Made by a program: the position numbers and the translations under genes
NCBI GenBank assembly: GCA_017447815.1
Contig: JAFSMS010000078.1
Coordinates: forward strand, 1-49,170
DNA length: 49,170 nt
Origin: Bacteroidales bacterium
Lineage (GTDB): Bacteria > Bacteroidota > Bacteroidia > Bacteroidales > UBA932
Reading direction: 5' to 3'
In this document: positions 42,562 through 49,170 of the stretch, piece after piece
Numbering within the stretch: position 1 is the first letter of the stretch
How the letters are laid out: each line of letters starts with the position of its first letter
The notes under the pieces: model-generated
Told to the model about the DNA's origin: nothing
Databases searched by the model: none
What the model saw: the letters and a program-made list of their open reading frames with translations, nothing else

Positions 42562-44982
42562 CTAGAAATTATAACCGAACGACAGATACAATCCGACCCG
42601 CTTGGTCACGGACGACCAGTGCACCTGCGCTTTCAGGGGACCGGCGATGGAATCATAGGCATATCCCAGGCCGACACCGGTGAACAGGCGGCCCTCCCCG
42701 ATCGTCTTGAAAGAGGAAAAATCGTAAGCCACATTCCCCATCAGCGACACGTACTGGTTCTTGAACAACTTATAGCGGGCGTCCAGGCGGCCCACCAGAA
42801 GATGGTTCCGCATGATGGCCATGTCGTTGAGTCCCACAAAGGGAATCTGCTGTTCCAAATAACGGCCCCGCATGTCTCCGCCCAAAACATTGGTGATGGG
42901 AGCCGCCGGATTGTTGCCGAACACCAGGCGGGCATTCAGTTGAGGGATAAAACTGAGCCTCCCGAGGGAGAAGGGGAACATGCCGTCCATCCCCACGATC
43001 CCATAAAGCGTCGCCGAAGAGGCGCCGGCAAAGAGGATGTCCGAGGTGAGTTCGCCCCGGATACCGGCCGAGATGCCGCGGGTGGGGAAATAGCCGTTGT
43101 CCAGGGTTTCGATACGCCCGTCGGCAAAAAAGCCGGGGTAATTCAAAACCTGGCTGGAACGGTAGGTGTAGTCGATCCCGGACTCCGAACTCGTCGCAAT
43201 GTTGTACAGCGTGGTCAGTTGGTTTCGCAAACCCACTTTCACATCGAACGACGACCAGTGCATGTTGGAGAAAAAGAGTTCCTGGGCCGACTGCAGCATG
43301 GCCAGGTTCACGTAGTCCTTCTGCCCTGCCAGGAAAGTGGTGGAGCCGGAATACTGAAGGGTTGCCCGGACATTGAACGTGGAAAACTTGGGCGCATTGT
43401 AAGAATAACGCACGTCCAGGTAGGGATTCAGGCTGATGCGTGCGGTAAGGTCCAGCGAATGGCCCTGCATGGCGTTGGTGTTGAGCCCCACATTCAAAAG
43501 CAGCGATACGATATCCTGCGAATCGATGCGCGCTCCGAAACCGATCTGGTGCATGGGGCCCCGCTTGCAGAGGATTCTGAGCCGGTAAGGTTCCTTCTTT
43601 CCCCGGAGTTCATAGGTGACGTAATCGTAGGAGCCCTTGCCGAAAATGGCGGCGATCTCCTGTTCGATGAGTTTTTTGTCCACTATGGAACCCGGCTTGA
43701 TGTACATCTTGGAACGGAGATACTCCGCTTCCTTCTCATTCACCCCCACGATGTCGATGTCCTCAATGATGACCGGGGCCTGGCCCAGATCCACCGCAGG
43801 GGGCGCGTTGTAACGGAAACGGGCCTTGCCCAGCCGGTGGCGGACGGCATCCAACTGAGGCTTCATCTCCTGGGCCGCCTTGTAACCGCGGGCATACATG
43901 GTATCCACGGCCGTACGGTTGAAACTGAGCATGTTGTAGCCTTTGAGGTTGGGATGGATATGGACATCCACGTTTCGGACATTGAGGTTGAAGGCATCGT
44001 CATCGAAGAGGTTCATCGTGGACATGAGGATGTCTCCCAGGTTCTGGATTTCGTCGGCCCCGGGGGTGCTGTCCGAAAGGTCGATGCCGATGATGATGTC
44101 CGCCCCCATCTGCCGGGCGATGTTCACGGGGAAATTGTTGCGCATGCCGCCGTCCACCAGCACCATGCCGCCGGTACGCACCGGGGCGAAGAGTCCCGGA
44201 ATGGACATGGTGGAGCGCAGGGCCAGGTTCAAGGAGCCTTCATGCCAGATTTTCGCCCTGCCGGAAGCCATGTCGGTGGCCACGCAGGCAAAGGGAATGG
44301 GCATTTTGAAAAAGTCCGTGGAGTCGCTGTATCCGACGGTCCGGGACGTGATGATCTGATTCACGTTCTGGCCGAAGACGAAGCCGGAAGGAAGGCTTCC
44401 CATCAGGTTGCCCCGGGCAAGGCTGCTGATGTCCTCCCCTTCCTCGGCCCCCAGGTGCAGTTCGCGGGAACGGCCGGCGGCAAAAGGCATGTCACCCCGG
44501 ATGAAGTTCTTGTAATCGTCCTGTTTGTAATAGAACGGGAAGGACAGCAGGTATTTCTCCTTGTAACGGATGCGGGAATATGGAATGTAAGATTTATCCA
44601 CTTCATCACTCAAGGCCACGCCCCAGTCCATGTTCCGGAACAGGGAATCCAGGTAATCGGCCTTGTAGCCCAAGGCGTACATGCCGCCCACCAGGCCGCC
44701 GATGCTGGTACCCACCACCATATCGACCGGGAGGTCGTACTGTTCCAGGTATTTGAGCACACCCACCGTAGCGGCGCCCTTGGCACCGCCGCCGGACAGC
44801 ACCAGCGCGACCGTCGGCCGGGATTTGCGGATTTGCGCCATCCGGTAGCGGATTTTCCGAACGGCGGCGGCATCCTTCTCGTCCAGGCCGAAAGAGGAAG
44901 ACTCAGGCTCTTTCACCGACTGGGCGACCACGGGGGCTCCAGCCAGCAGAAGAGCGCTCAACAACAGGATAATCTTTTTCAT
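42562..44982 (-). CDS. Patatin-like phospholipase with POTRA and outer-membrane barrel
   Basis: The 806-residue protein has a signal peptide (ending VVAQ, residue 21) and a patatin domain (about 55-330). GGGAKGAATVGV is the oxyanion loop, Ser93 in GTSIGG the nucleophile, and Asp277 in VDGG the dyad partner. A POTRA-like region (about 370-450) and a BamA/TamA-type 16-strand barrel follow, ending GLYLSFGYNF. This is a PlpD-type autotransporter-like phospholipase. Whether it is released or stays anchored is not visible. Its ATG overlaps the rlmN stop by four bases. Confidence 0.9.
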   Translation of the reverse strand: MKKIILLLSALLLAGAPVVAQSVKEPESSSFGLDEKDAAAVRKIRYRMAQIRKSRPTVALVLSGGGAKGAATVGVLKYLEQYDLPVDMVVGTSIGGLVGGMYALGYKADYLDSLFRNMDWGVALSDEVDKSYIPYSRIRYKEKYLLSFPFYYKQDDYKNFIRGDMPFAAGRSRELHLGAEEGEDISSLARGNLMGSLPSGFVFGQNVNQIITSRTVGYSDSTDFFKMPIPFACVATDMASGRAKIWHEGSLNLALRSTMSIPGLFAPVRTGGMVLVDGGMRNNFPVNIARQMGADIIIGIDLSDSTPGADEIQNLGDILMSTMNLFDDDAFNLNVRNVDVHIHPNLKGYNMLSFNRTAVDTMYARGYKAAQEMKPQLDAVRHRLGKARFRYNAPPAVDLGQAPVIIEDIDIVGVNEKEAEYLRSKMYIKPGSIVDKKLIEQEIAAIFGKGSYDYVTYELRGKKEPYRLRILCKRGPMHQIGFGARIDSQDIVSLLLNVGLNTNAMQGHSLDLTARISLNPYLDVRYSYNAPKFSTFNVRATLQYSGSTTFLAGQKDYVNLAMLQSAQELFFSNMHWSSFDVKVGLRNQLTTLYNIATSSESGIDYTYRSSQVLNYPGFFADGRIETLDNGYFPTRGISAGIRGELTSDILFAGASSATLYGIVGMDGMFPFSLGRLSFIPQLNARLVFGNNPAAPITNVLGGDMRGRYLEQQIPFVGLNDMAIMRNHLLVGRLDARYKLFKNQYVSLMGNVAYDFSSFKTIGEGRLFTGVGLGYAYDSIAGPLKAQVHWSSVTKRVGLYLSFGYNF

Positions 44983-46010
44983 CGTTCAAGGGTGTTGTGT
45001 TTACCGGCCAGAAGGCCGCAGGCCGCAAAAATGTCTTCTCCGCGGGATGCACGGATGGTTGCCGTGACGCCGCCCCGGGTGAGACGGTCCCGGAAGTCCT
45101 CCATCCGGGCCATGGGTGCCGGCCCGTAAGGGAAGTCGGGGATGCGGTGGAAACGGATGAGGTTCACCCGGCATTCCAGCCCCTGCAACAGCCTCAGCAG
45201 GGCATCGGCATGGCGTTTGGTATTGTTCCAGCCGTCAAAAACGGTATATTCAAAACTCACACGGCGCTGTCCCGTGAAGTCGTATTCCTTCAGAAGGCCG
45301 ATCACTTCTTCCAGGGGCCAGACCTTCTGGACGGGCATCATCTGCAGGCGCTCCTCGGGAAAAGGGTTGTGCAGGCTCACCGCCAGATGGCATTTGCATT
45401 CATCCAGGTATTTGCGGAGCATCGGCAGCACGCCGATGGTGCTCAGGGTCACCCGTTTGGGGCTCCAGGCCAGTCCCCAGTCGGCCGTAAGGACGTCGAT
45501 GACGCGCCGGACCTCGGCCCAGTTGTCCAGCGGCTCCCCCATACCCATGAAAACGGTATTGGTCAGTTGCCCCGCCTCCTCGACGGCGAAAAACTGCGAT
45601 AGGATGTCGGCCGCGCTCAGATTGCCATGGAACCCCTGCCGGCCCGTCATGCAGAACTTGCAGGCCATCTTGCACCCGGCCTGGGAACTGACGCAGAGGG
45701 TTTTCCGCTCCTCGTCCGGAATCATCACCGCCTCCACCGCGTTGGTGGCGTCGCCGTTTACCGGGAAAAGGTACTTGCGGGTGCCGTCGGCCGATGTCTG
45801 CACATCCAGCGGACGGGCAAGGCCCACCTCGTATTTTTCGGAGAGCGCATCCCGGCCCTGTTTGGAGAGGTTGGTCATCTCCGAGATGCCGGCCACTCTT
45901 TTCTGGTACAGCCACTGGGCCATCTGCTTCCCCGCAAAAGCAGGCAAGCCGGCCTCAAGGGCGATGGTTTTCAGTTCATCCGGCGTTTTCCCGAGCAGTC
46001 TTTCCTTCAT
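44979..46010 (-). CDS. rlmN: 23S rRNA (adenine-2503-C2)-methyltransferase
   Basis: This 343-residue radical SAM enzyme methylates A2503 of 23S rRNA and also tRNA A37. The iron-sulfur Cys motif is CKMACKFC (residues 113, 117, 120), followed by MTGRQGF. The catalytic Cys near the C-terminus is residue 331 in ACGLLAG. The ATG at 46010 gives the usual start MKERLLGKTPDEL. An in-frame extension to 46151 lies upstream of the promoter and is rejected. It heads an operon with the patatin gene, recX and GH43. Confidence 0.95.
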   Translation of the reverse strand: MKERLLGKTPDELKTIALEAGLPAFAGKQMAQWLYQKRVAGISEMTNLSKQGRDALSEKYEVGLARPLDVQTSADGTRKYLFPVNGDATNAVEAVMIPDEERKTLCVSSQAGCKMACKFCMTGRQGFHGNLSAADILSQFFAVEEAGQLTNTVFMGMGEPLDNWAEVRRVIDVLTADWGLAWSPKRVTLSTIGVLPMLRKYLDECKCHLAVSLHNPFPEERLQMMPVQKVWPLEEVIGLLKEYDFTGQRRVSFEYTVFDGWNNTKRHADALLRLLQGLECRVNLIRFHRIPDFPYGPAPMARMEDFRDRLTRGGVTATIRASRGEDIFAACGLLAGKHNTLER

Positions 46011-46015
46011 GATGG

Positions 46016-46046
46016 CAAAATTAACAAAATCCCGCCGAAAAACCAA
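46016..46046 (-). promoter_or_regulatory. Promoter of the rlmN operon
   Basis: Minus-strand TTG (46046-46044), 20 bases, then TAATTTTG (46023-46016). With five bases of spacing, transcription starts at about 46010, which is the A of the rlmN ATG, so the transcript may be leaderless. Confidence 0.6.
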
Positions 46047-46118
46047 TATCGACCCCTTCCCAGGGAATGGTCCCCGTCTCCCGTGCAGGACAAAGTCCTG
46101 AACCCGGCCCAAAATGAA

Positions 46119-46148
46119 ACCAAGACCGCCGGGATGGACGATCTTGGT
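46119..46148 (-). terminator. Possible tdk terminator
   Basis: On the minus strand ACCAAGA (46148-46142) pairs with TCTTGGT (46125-46119), a 7-bp stem with a 16-base GC-rich loop, followed by TTCATTTTG. It lies about ten bases after the tdk stop. A second small stem (CAGGAC/GTCCTG, 46086-46100) lies further on. Confidence 0.4.
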
Positions 46149-46158
46149 CAAGGATTCG

Positions 46159-46740
46159 CTATTCTGCGGCGCTTTCCTGCCGGATGGCGTTCTGATAGCA
46201 CTCGCGGCACAGGGGCTCGTAGGTGTCTTTTTCGCCCAGGACTACCAGTTTCCGGCTTCGGGAAAGGCGGTGGGAATGATTGGCCAGGGCACCGCAACTG
46301 ACGCAGATGGCGTGTACCTTCTGGACGTCTTCGGCAATGGCCATCAGGCCGGGCATGGGGCCGAAGGGTTTGCCCAGATAGTCCGTATCCAGGCCGGCGA
46401 TGATGACGCGGATGCCGCGGTTGGCCAGTTCCTGACAGACATCGATGATGCTGTCATCGAAGAACTGGGCTTCGTCAATCCCGACCACCTGCACGTCTTC
46501 ACCGATCTGAAGCATGCGGGCGGGCGATTTGATGGGAGTGCAGGAAATGCTGTGGGAGTCGTGCGAGACGACGTCCAGGTCGGAATAGCGCTTATCGACG
46601 GTGGGCTTGAAAGTGGCTATTTTCTGCTGGGCGAACTGGGCCCGTTTGAGCCTTCGGATCAGTTCCTCCGTCTTCCCGGAGAACATGGAACCGCAAATAA
46701 CCTCGATGCAGCCCGATTTTTTTGTATTTTCCAAAAACAT
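46159..46740 (-). CDS. tdk: Thymidine kinase
   Basis: The 193-residue type II enzyme phosphorylates thymidine in the salvage pathway. The P-loop is [15 protein letters not shown] near residue 20, the Asp-Glu of the active site is in [10 protein letters not shown], and a Cys-rich zinc site is formed by CVSCGA and LCRECY near the C-terminus. It is a single gene with its own promoter, divergent from rsmI. Confidence 0.96.
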   Translation of the reverse strand: MFLENTKKSGCIEVICGSMFSGKTEELIRRLKRAQFAQQKIATFKPTVDKRYSDLDVVSHDSHSISCTPIKSPARMLQIGEDVQVVGIDEAQFFDDSIIDVCQELANRGIRVIIAGLDTDYLGKPFGPMPGLMAIAEDVQKVHAICVSCGALANHSHRLSRSRKLVVLGEKDTYEPLCRECYQNAIRQESAAE

Positions 46741-46753
46741 TTCCTTAACTTTG
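46721..46753 (+). promoter_or_regulatory. Promoter of rsmI
   Basis: TTTG (46721-46724), 21 bases, TAACTTTG (46746-46753). Predicted start near 46759, leader about 25 bases. The -33 element lies within the 5' end of tdk. Confidence 0.7.
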
Positions 46754-46768
46754 CTATGTTGACTTATG

Positions 46769-46799
46769 CAAAGATAACACTTTATGGAAAAAAGTCAAA
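46769..46799 (-). promoter_or_regulatory. Promoter of tdk
   Basis: Minus-strand TTTG (46799-46796), 19 bases, TATCTTTG (46776-46769). Predicted start near 46763, leader about 23 bases. The -33 element lies within the first codons of rsmI. Confidence 0.7.
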
Positions 46800-47539
46800 C
46801 AGCGGTCTGCGGAAAACTGTATATCGTTCCCACCCCCGTGGGAAACCTGGAAGACATGACCCTGCGTGCCATCCGGGTTCTCAAGGAGGCCGACCTGATC
46901 CTGGCCGAAGACACCCGCACCTCGTCCGTCCTGCTGAAGCACTACGACATCCACCGTCCGCTCCAGAGCCATCACAAGTTCAACGAGCACCAGACGGTGC
47001 AGTTGGTGAAGGAGCGTATCCTCGGCGGCCTCAACGTAGCCCTCATTTCGGATGCCGGGACGCCGGGCATCTCGGATCCGGGGTTCCTGCTGGCCCGCAC
47101 CTGCGCCGAAGAGGGCATCGAAGTGCAGACCCTGCCGGGAGCCACGGCCTGCATCCCGGCCATCGTCTCAAGCGGCCTTCCCTGCGACCGGTTTGCCTTT
47201 GAGGGTTTCCTGCCCCAGAAAAAAGGACGGCAGACCCTCCTTCAGGCCCTTTCCGCAGAGCCGCGCACCATGGTGTTCTACGAGTCTCCCTATCGGCTTG
47301 TCAAAACCCTGGAGCAATTGGCCCAGTACTTCGGCGCAGACCGTCAGTGCTCCGTAGCCCGGGAGATTTCCAAAGTGCATGAGCAGCATCACAGGGGCAC
47401 CCTCGGAGAAGTGGCCTCCTGGTTCCGGGAGCATGAGCCGAAGGGGGAAATCGTCCTTGTCGTGGCCGGCGCACCGGCCGTCAAACCTGAAAAGAAGAAG
47501 CGGTATGGAAGAGGGGAAGAAGAAATCGAAGAATCTTAA
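46784..47539 (+). CDS. rsmI: 16S rRNA (cytidine-1402-2'-O)-methyltransferase
   Basis: The 251-residue enzyme of the tetrapyrrole-methylase fold adds a 2'-O-methyl group to C1402 in the ribosomal P site. Clear stretches are [18 protein letters not shown] near residue 10, [28 protein letters not shown] near 86, and FYESPYR near 165. The C-terminus is rich in Lys and Glu. Its last 35 bases overlap the start of the helix-hairpin-helix gene in another frame. Confidence 0.96.
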   Translation: MEKSQTAVCGKLYIVPTPVGNLEDMTLRAIRVLKEADLILAEDTRTSSVLLKHYDIHRPLQSHHKFNEHQTVQLVKERILGGLNVALISDAGTPGISDPGFLLARTCAEEGIEVQTLPGATACIPAIVSSGLPCDRFAFEGFLPQKKGRQTLLQALSAEPRTMVFYESPYRLVKTLEQLAQYFGADRQCSVAREISKVHEQHHRGTLGEVASWFREHEPKGEIVLVVAGAPAVKPEKKKRYGRGEEEIEES

Positions 47540-48428
47540 CGCCAGTTTCGTTACGGGCGCCATCGCCCTGGTTTTCCTGATTATCGGCTACCAGGCCGCC
47601 CTGTTCATCCACAAGGCGGCAGTGCTCCGGATCGCCGCCAACCGGGACCGACCGGACACCGTTTATGTATATGTTCCCCGGGAAGAGATGCCCGCTCTTG
47701 ACGGGAAGGACACCCTGGCCGCCAGGCTCCCAAGCGACAATGCGGAGGGAAAGGTGTCCCCGTCGGCCGTACGGCACAATGCGCCGCATTCCGCCAAGGT
47801 GCAGGAAGTCCGGGAACAGTTGGCACCGCCCCGGGAAAGTTTCCGCTTCAATCCCAACACCGTTTCCCTGGAAGACCTGTGCCGCCTCGGCTTCAGCCGG
47901 AAGCAGGCACAATCCATCCTGAACTACAGGGCCAAGGGAGGGCGTTTTCACCGCAAAGAGGATTTCGCCAAAAGTTACGTCGTGGCCGACAGCGTTTATG
48001 CCCGCCTGGAGCCTTACATCGACATCCCCCGCCTGGACATCAATTCGGCCGACAGCACCGCGCTGGTCGCCCTGCCGGGCATCGGGCCGTTCTTTGCCAG
48101 GAAGATTATCGAATACCGGGAACGGCTCAAAGGCTATTCCTCGACCGTCCAATTGATGGAAATCTGGAACTTCGACCGCGAGAAATATGACAAAATCGCC
48201 GACCTTGTGTTTTGCTCGGAGCCGGAGCCTTTCGGCCTTTGGACCCTCCCGGAGGCCGATTTGGCCCGACATCCCCATATTTCCAAAGCCGAGGCCCACA
48301 GCATCGTCCTTTACCGGGAACACCAGCCCCGCAGAGCCTGGACGCTGGAAGGCCTTCACAAAGCCGGCGTCCTCTCTGAAGACCATTTCACCGGCCTACA
48401 GCGCTGCCGATTGGCCCCGGCCCACTAA
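47505..48428 (+). CDS. Membrane-anchored helix-hairpin-helix protein (ComEA-related)
   Basis: The 307-residue protein has a cytoplasmic Lys-rich N-terminus, one membrane segment (about 17-37, VTGAIALVFLIIGYQAALF), and a long extracytoplasmic part. Helix-hairpin-helix repeats occur near 127-160 (NTVSLEDLCRLGFSRKQAQ), 185-215 (DINSADSTALVALPGIGPFFARKI) and 255-290. Such modules bind DNA, and ComEA uses them in DNA uptake. Three-repeat relatives are frequent in Bacteroidota with no firm function. The ATG at 47505 fits the membrane segment; the longer frame from 47379 is inside rsmI. It is convergent with recA, 15 bases apart. Confidence 0.82.
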   Translation: MEEGKKKSKNLNASFVTGAIALVFLIIGYQAALFIHKAAVLRIAANRDRPDTVYVYVPREEMPALDGKDTLAARLPSDNAEGKVSPSAVRHNAPHSAKVQEVREQLAPPRESFRFNPNTVSLEDLCRLGFSRKQAQSILNYRAKGGRFHRKEDFAKSYVVADSVYARLEPYIDIPRLDINSADSTALVALPGIGPFFARKIIEYRERLKGYSSTVQLMEIWNFDREKYDKIADLVFCSEPEPFGLWTLPEADLARHPHISKAEAHSIVLYREHQPRRAWTLEGLHKAGVLSEDHFTGLQRCRLAPAH

Positions 48429-48443
48429 TCATCGCCTGGAAAA

Positions 48444-49170
48444 CTAGTCCTGTACCTTCACCATGGCTTCCCGGATCTTGGCTTCGATCTCTTCGGCCAG
48501 TTCGGGATTGTCCATGATGAGTTTTTTCACGGCCTCACGGCCCTGCGCCAGTTTGCTCTCGTTGTAACTGAACCAGGAGCCGGATTTCTGGATGACACCC
48601 AGTTCCACGCCCAAATCCACGATTTCACCGGAGCGGGAGATGCCTTCTCCGAAGACGATGTCGAATTCGGCCTTGCGGAAAGGCGGAGCCATCTTGTTCT
48701 TGACCACCTTGACCTTTACATGGTTGCCCAGGGCGTCGTCCCCGTCCTTGATCTGGGTGGTGCGGCGGATGTCCAGGCGCACGGATGCATAGAACTTGAG
48801 GGCGTTGCCTCCGGTGGTGGTTTCGGGATTGCCGAACATGACGCCGATCTTCTCACGGAGCTGATTGATGAAAATGCAGCATGTCCCCGTCTTGGAAATG
48901 TTGGCGGTGAGTTTTCTCAGGGCCTGCGACATGAGACGGGCCTGGAGGCCCACCTTGTTGTCCCCCATCTCGCCCTCGATTTCGGCACGGGGGGTCAGGG
49001 CGGCCACGGAATCGATGACGACGATGTCCACGGCGCCGCTGCGGATGAGGTTGTCTGCGATTTCCAGGGCCTGCTCGCCGTTGTCAGGCTGGGAGATGAG
49101 CAGGGTGTCCAGATCTACGCCGAGGGCCTTTGCATAGGTGCGGTCGAAGGCATGCTCCGCATCGATGATG
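48444..49170 (-). CDS. recA: Recombinase RecA, 3' part (cut by the window edge)
   Basis: The frame is open to the window edge and encodes 241 residues: the Walker A region and N-terminus lie outside. It begins [13 protein letters not shown], then has [11 protein letters not shown] (Walker B), the L1/L2 DNA loops ([25 protein letters not shown] and the [19 protein letters not shown] stretch) and [13 protein letters not shown]. The protein ends AMVKVQD, with no long acidic tail. RecA drives homologous recombination and the SOS response. A Met at 49029-49031 is internal, not the start. Confidence 0.97.
   Translation of the reverse strand, partial: IIDAEHAFDRTYAKALGVDLDTLLISQPDNGEQALEIADNLIRSGAVDIVVIDSVAALTPRAEIEGEMGDNKVGLQARLMSQALRKLTANISKTGTCCIFINQLREKIGVMFGNPETTTGGNALKFYASVRLDIRRTTQIKDGDDALGNHVKVKVVKNKMAPPFRKAEFDIVFGEGISRSGEIVDLGVELGVIQKSGSWFSYNESKLAQGREAVKKLIMDNPELAEEIEAKIREAMVKVQD

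Noticed and set aside
42502-45129. An 875-codon plus-strand frame opposite the patatin gene
   Set aside because: Long antisense frame rich in Gly, His and Val without any family motif; the patatin catalytic residues and barrel are on the minus strand.
1-49170. CRISPR array, tRNA genes, insertion sequence or prophage
   Set aside because: I looked for direct-repeat arrays, transposase or integrase genes and tRNA-like sequences and saw none I could support.

Overview
The window looks like a chromosome segment from a high-GC member of the Bacteroidota, probably order Bacteroidales. The evidence is a SusC/SusD pair, many lipoprotein signal peptides, few Shine-Dalgarno sequences, and repeated promoters of the form TTTG-N19-21-TAnnTTTG (the Bacteroidota -33/-7 consensus). 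The housekeeping genes (rnpB, pgi, recX, rlmN, tdk, rsmI, recA) fit this. Genus cannot be read from the sequence alone.

Left part (1-12.5 kb). A minus-strand group holds a DUF1846 gene, a glutaminyl-peptide cyclotransferase lipoprotein gene, a TPP riboswitch and a TonB-dependent receptor, so the receptor is predicted to import thiamin. Next come a GH43 lipoprotein (minus strand) and, divergently, a lipoprotein that fuses an FGE-sulfatase-like domain to a sialidase-like propeller. Its FGE domain carries a DNA palindrome inserted in frame. A tightly packed plus-strand operon follows: pgi, a small outer-membrane barrel protein, an alpha/beta hydrolase lipoprotein and an unknown lipoprotein. RNase P RNA (rnpB) closes this part.

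Centre (12.6-39.2 kb). Fifteen co-directional minus-strand genes, running from 39217 down to 12647, form a complete pectin (homogalacturonan) system. In transcription order they are GH28 polygalacturonase, CE12-CE8 esterase, GH105 unsaturated uronyl hydrolase, PL1-type pectate lyase, SusC, SusD, a giant beta-helix lipoprotein (DUF4957/DUF5123 type), uxaC, uxaA, uxaB, a hexuronate MFS transporter, a DUF4861 lipoprotein, kduD, kduI, kdgK and the KDPG aldolase gene (the last counted gene makes 16 products in all). De-esterification and cleavage occur at the cell surface and in the periplasm. Galacturonate then goes through UxaC-UxaB-UxaA to KDG, and unsaturated uronate goes through KduI-KduD to KDG. 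KdgK and the aldolase finish to pyruvate and glyceraldehyde 3-phosphate. A LacI-family gene is divergent from the cluster. The 189-bp gap between them has two inverted copies of a CCGG-centred pseudo-palindrome, one covering the -33 position of the cluster promoter.

Right part (39.4-49.2 kb). The lacI-family gene appears to be leaderless with a GTG start. It is convergent with a GH43 gene that is translationally coupled to recX at the end of an rlmN-patatin/barrel-recX-GH43 operon. Then come tdk, divergent rsmI with overlapping promoters, a helix-hairpin-helix protein gene and the 3' part of recA, cut by the window edge.
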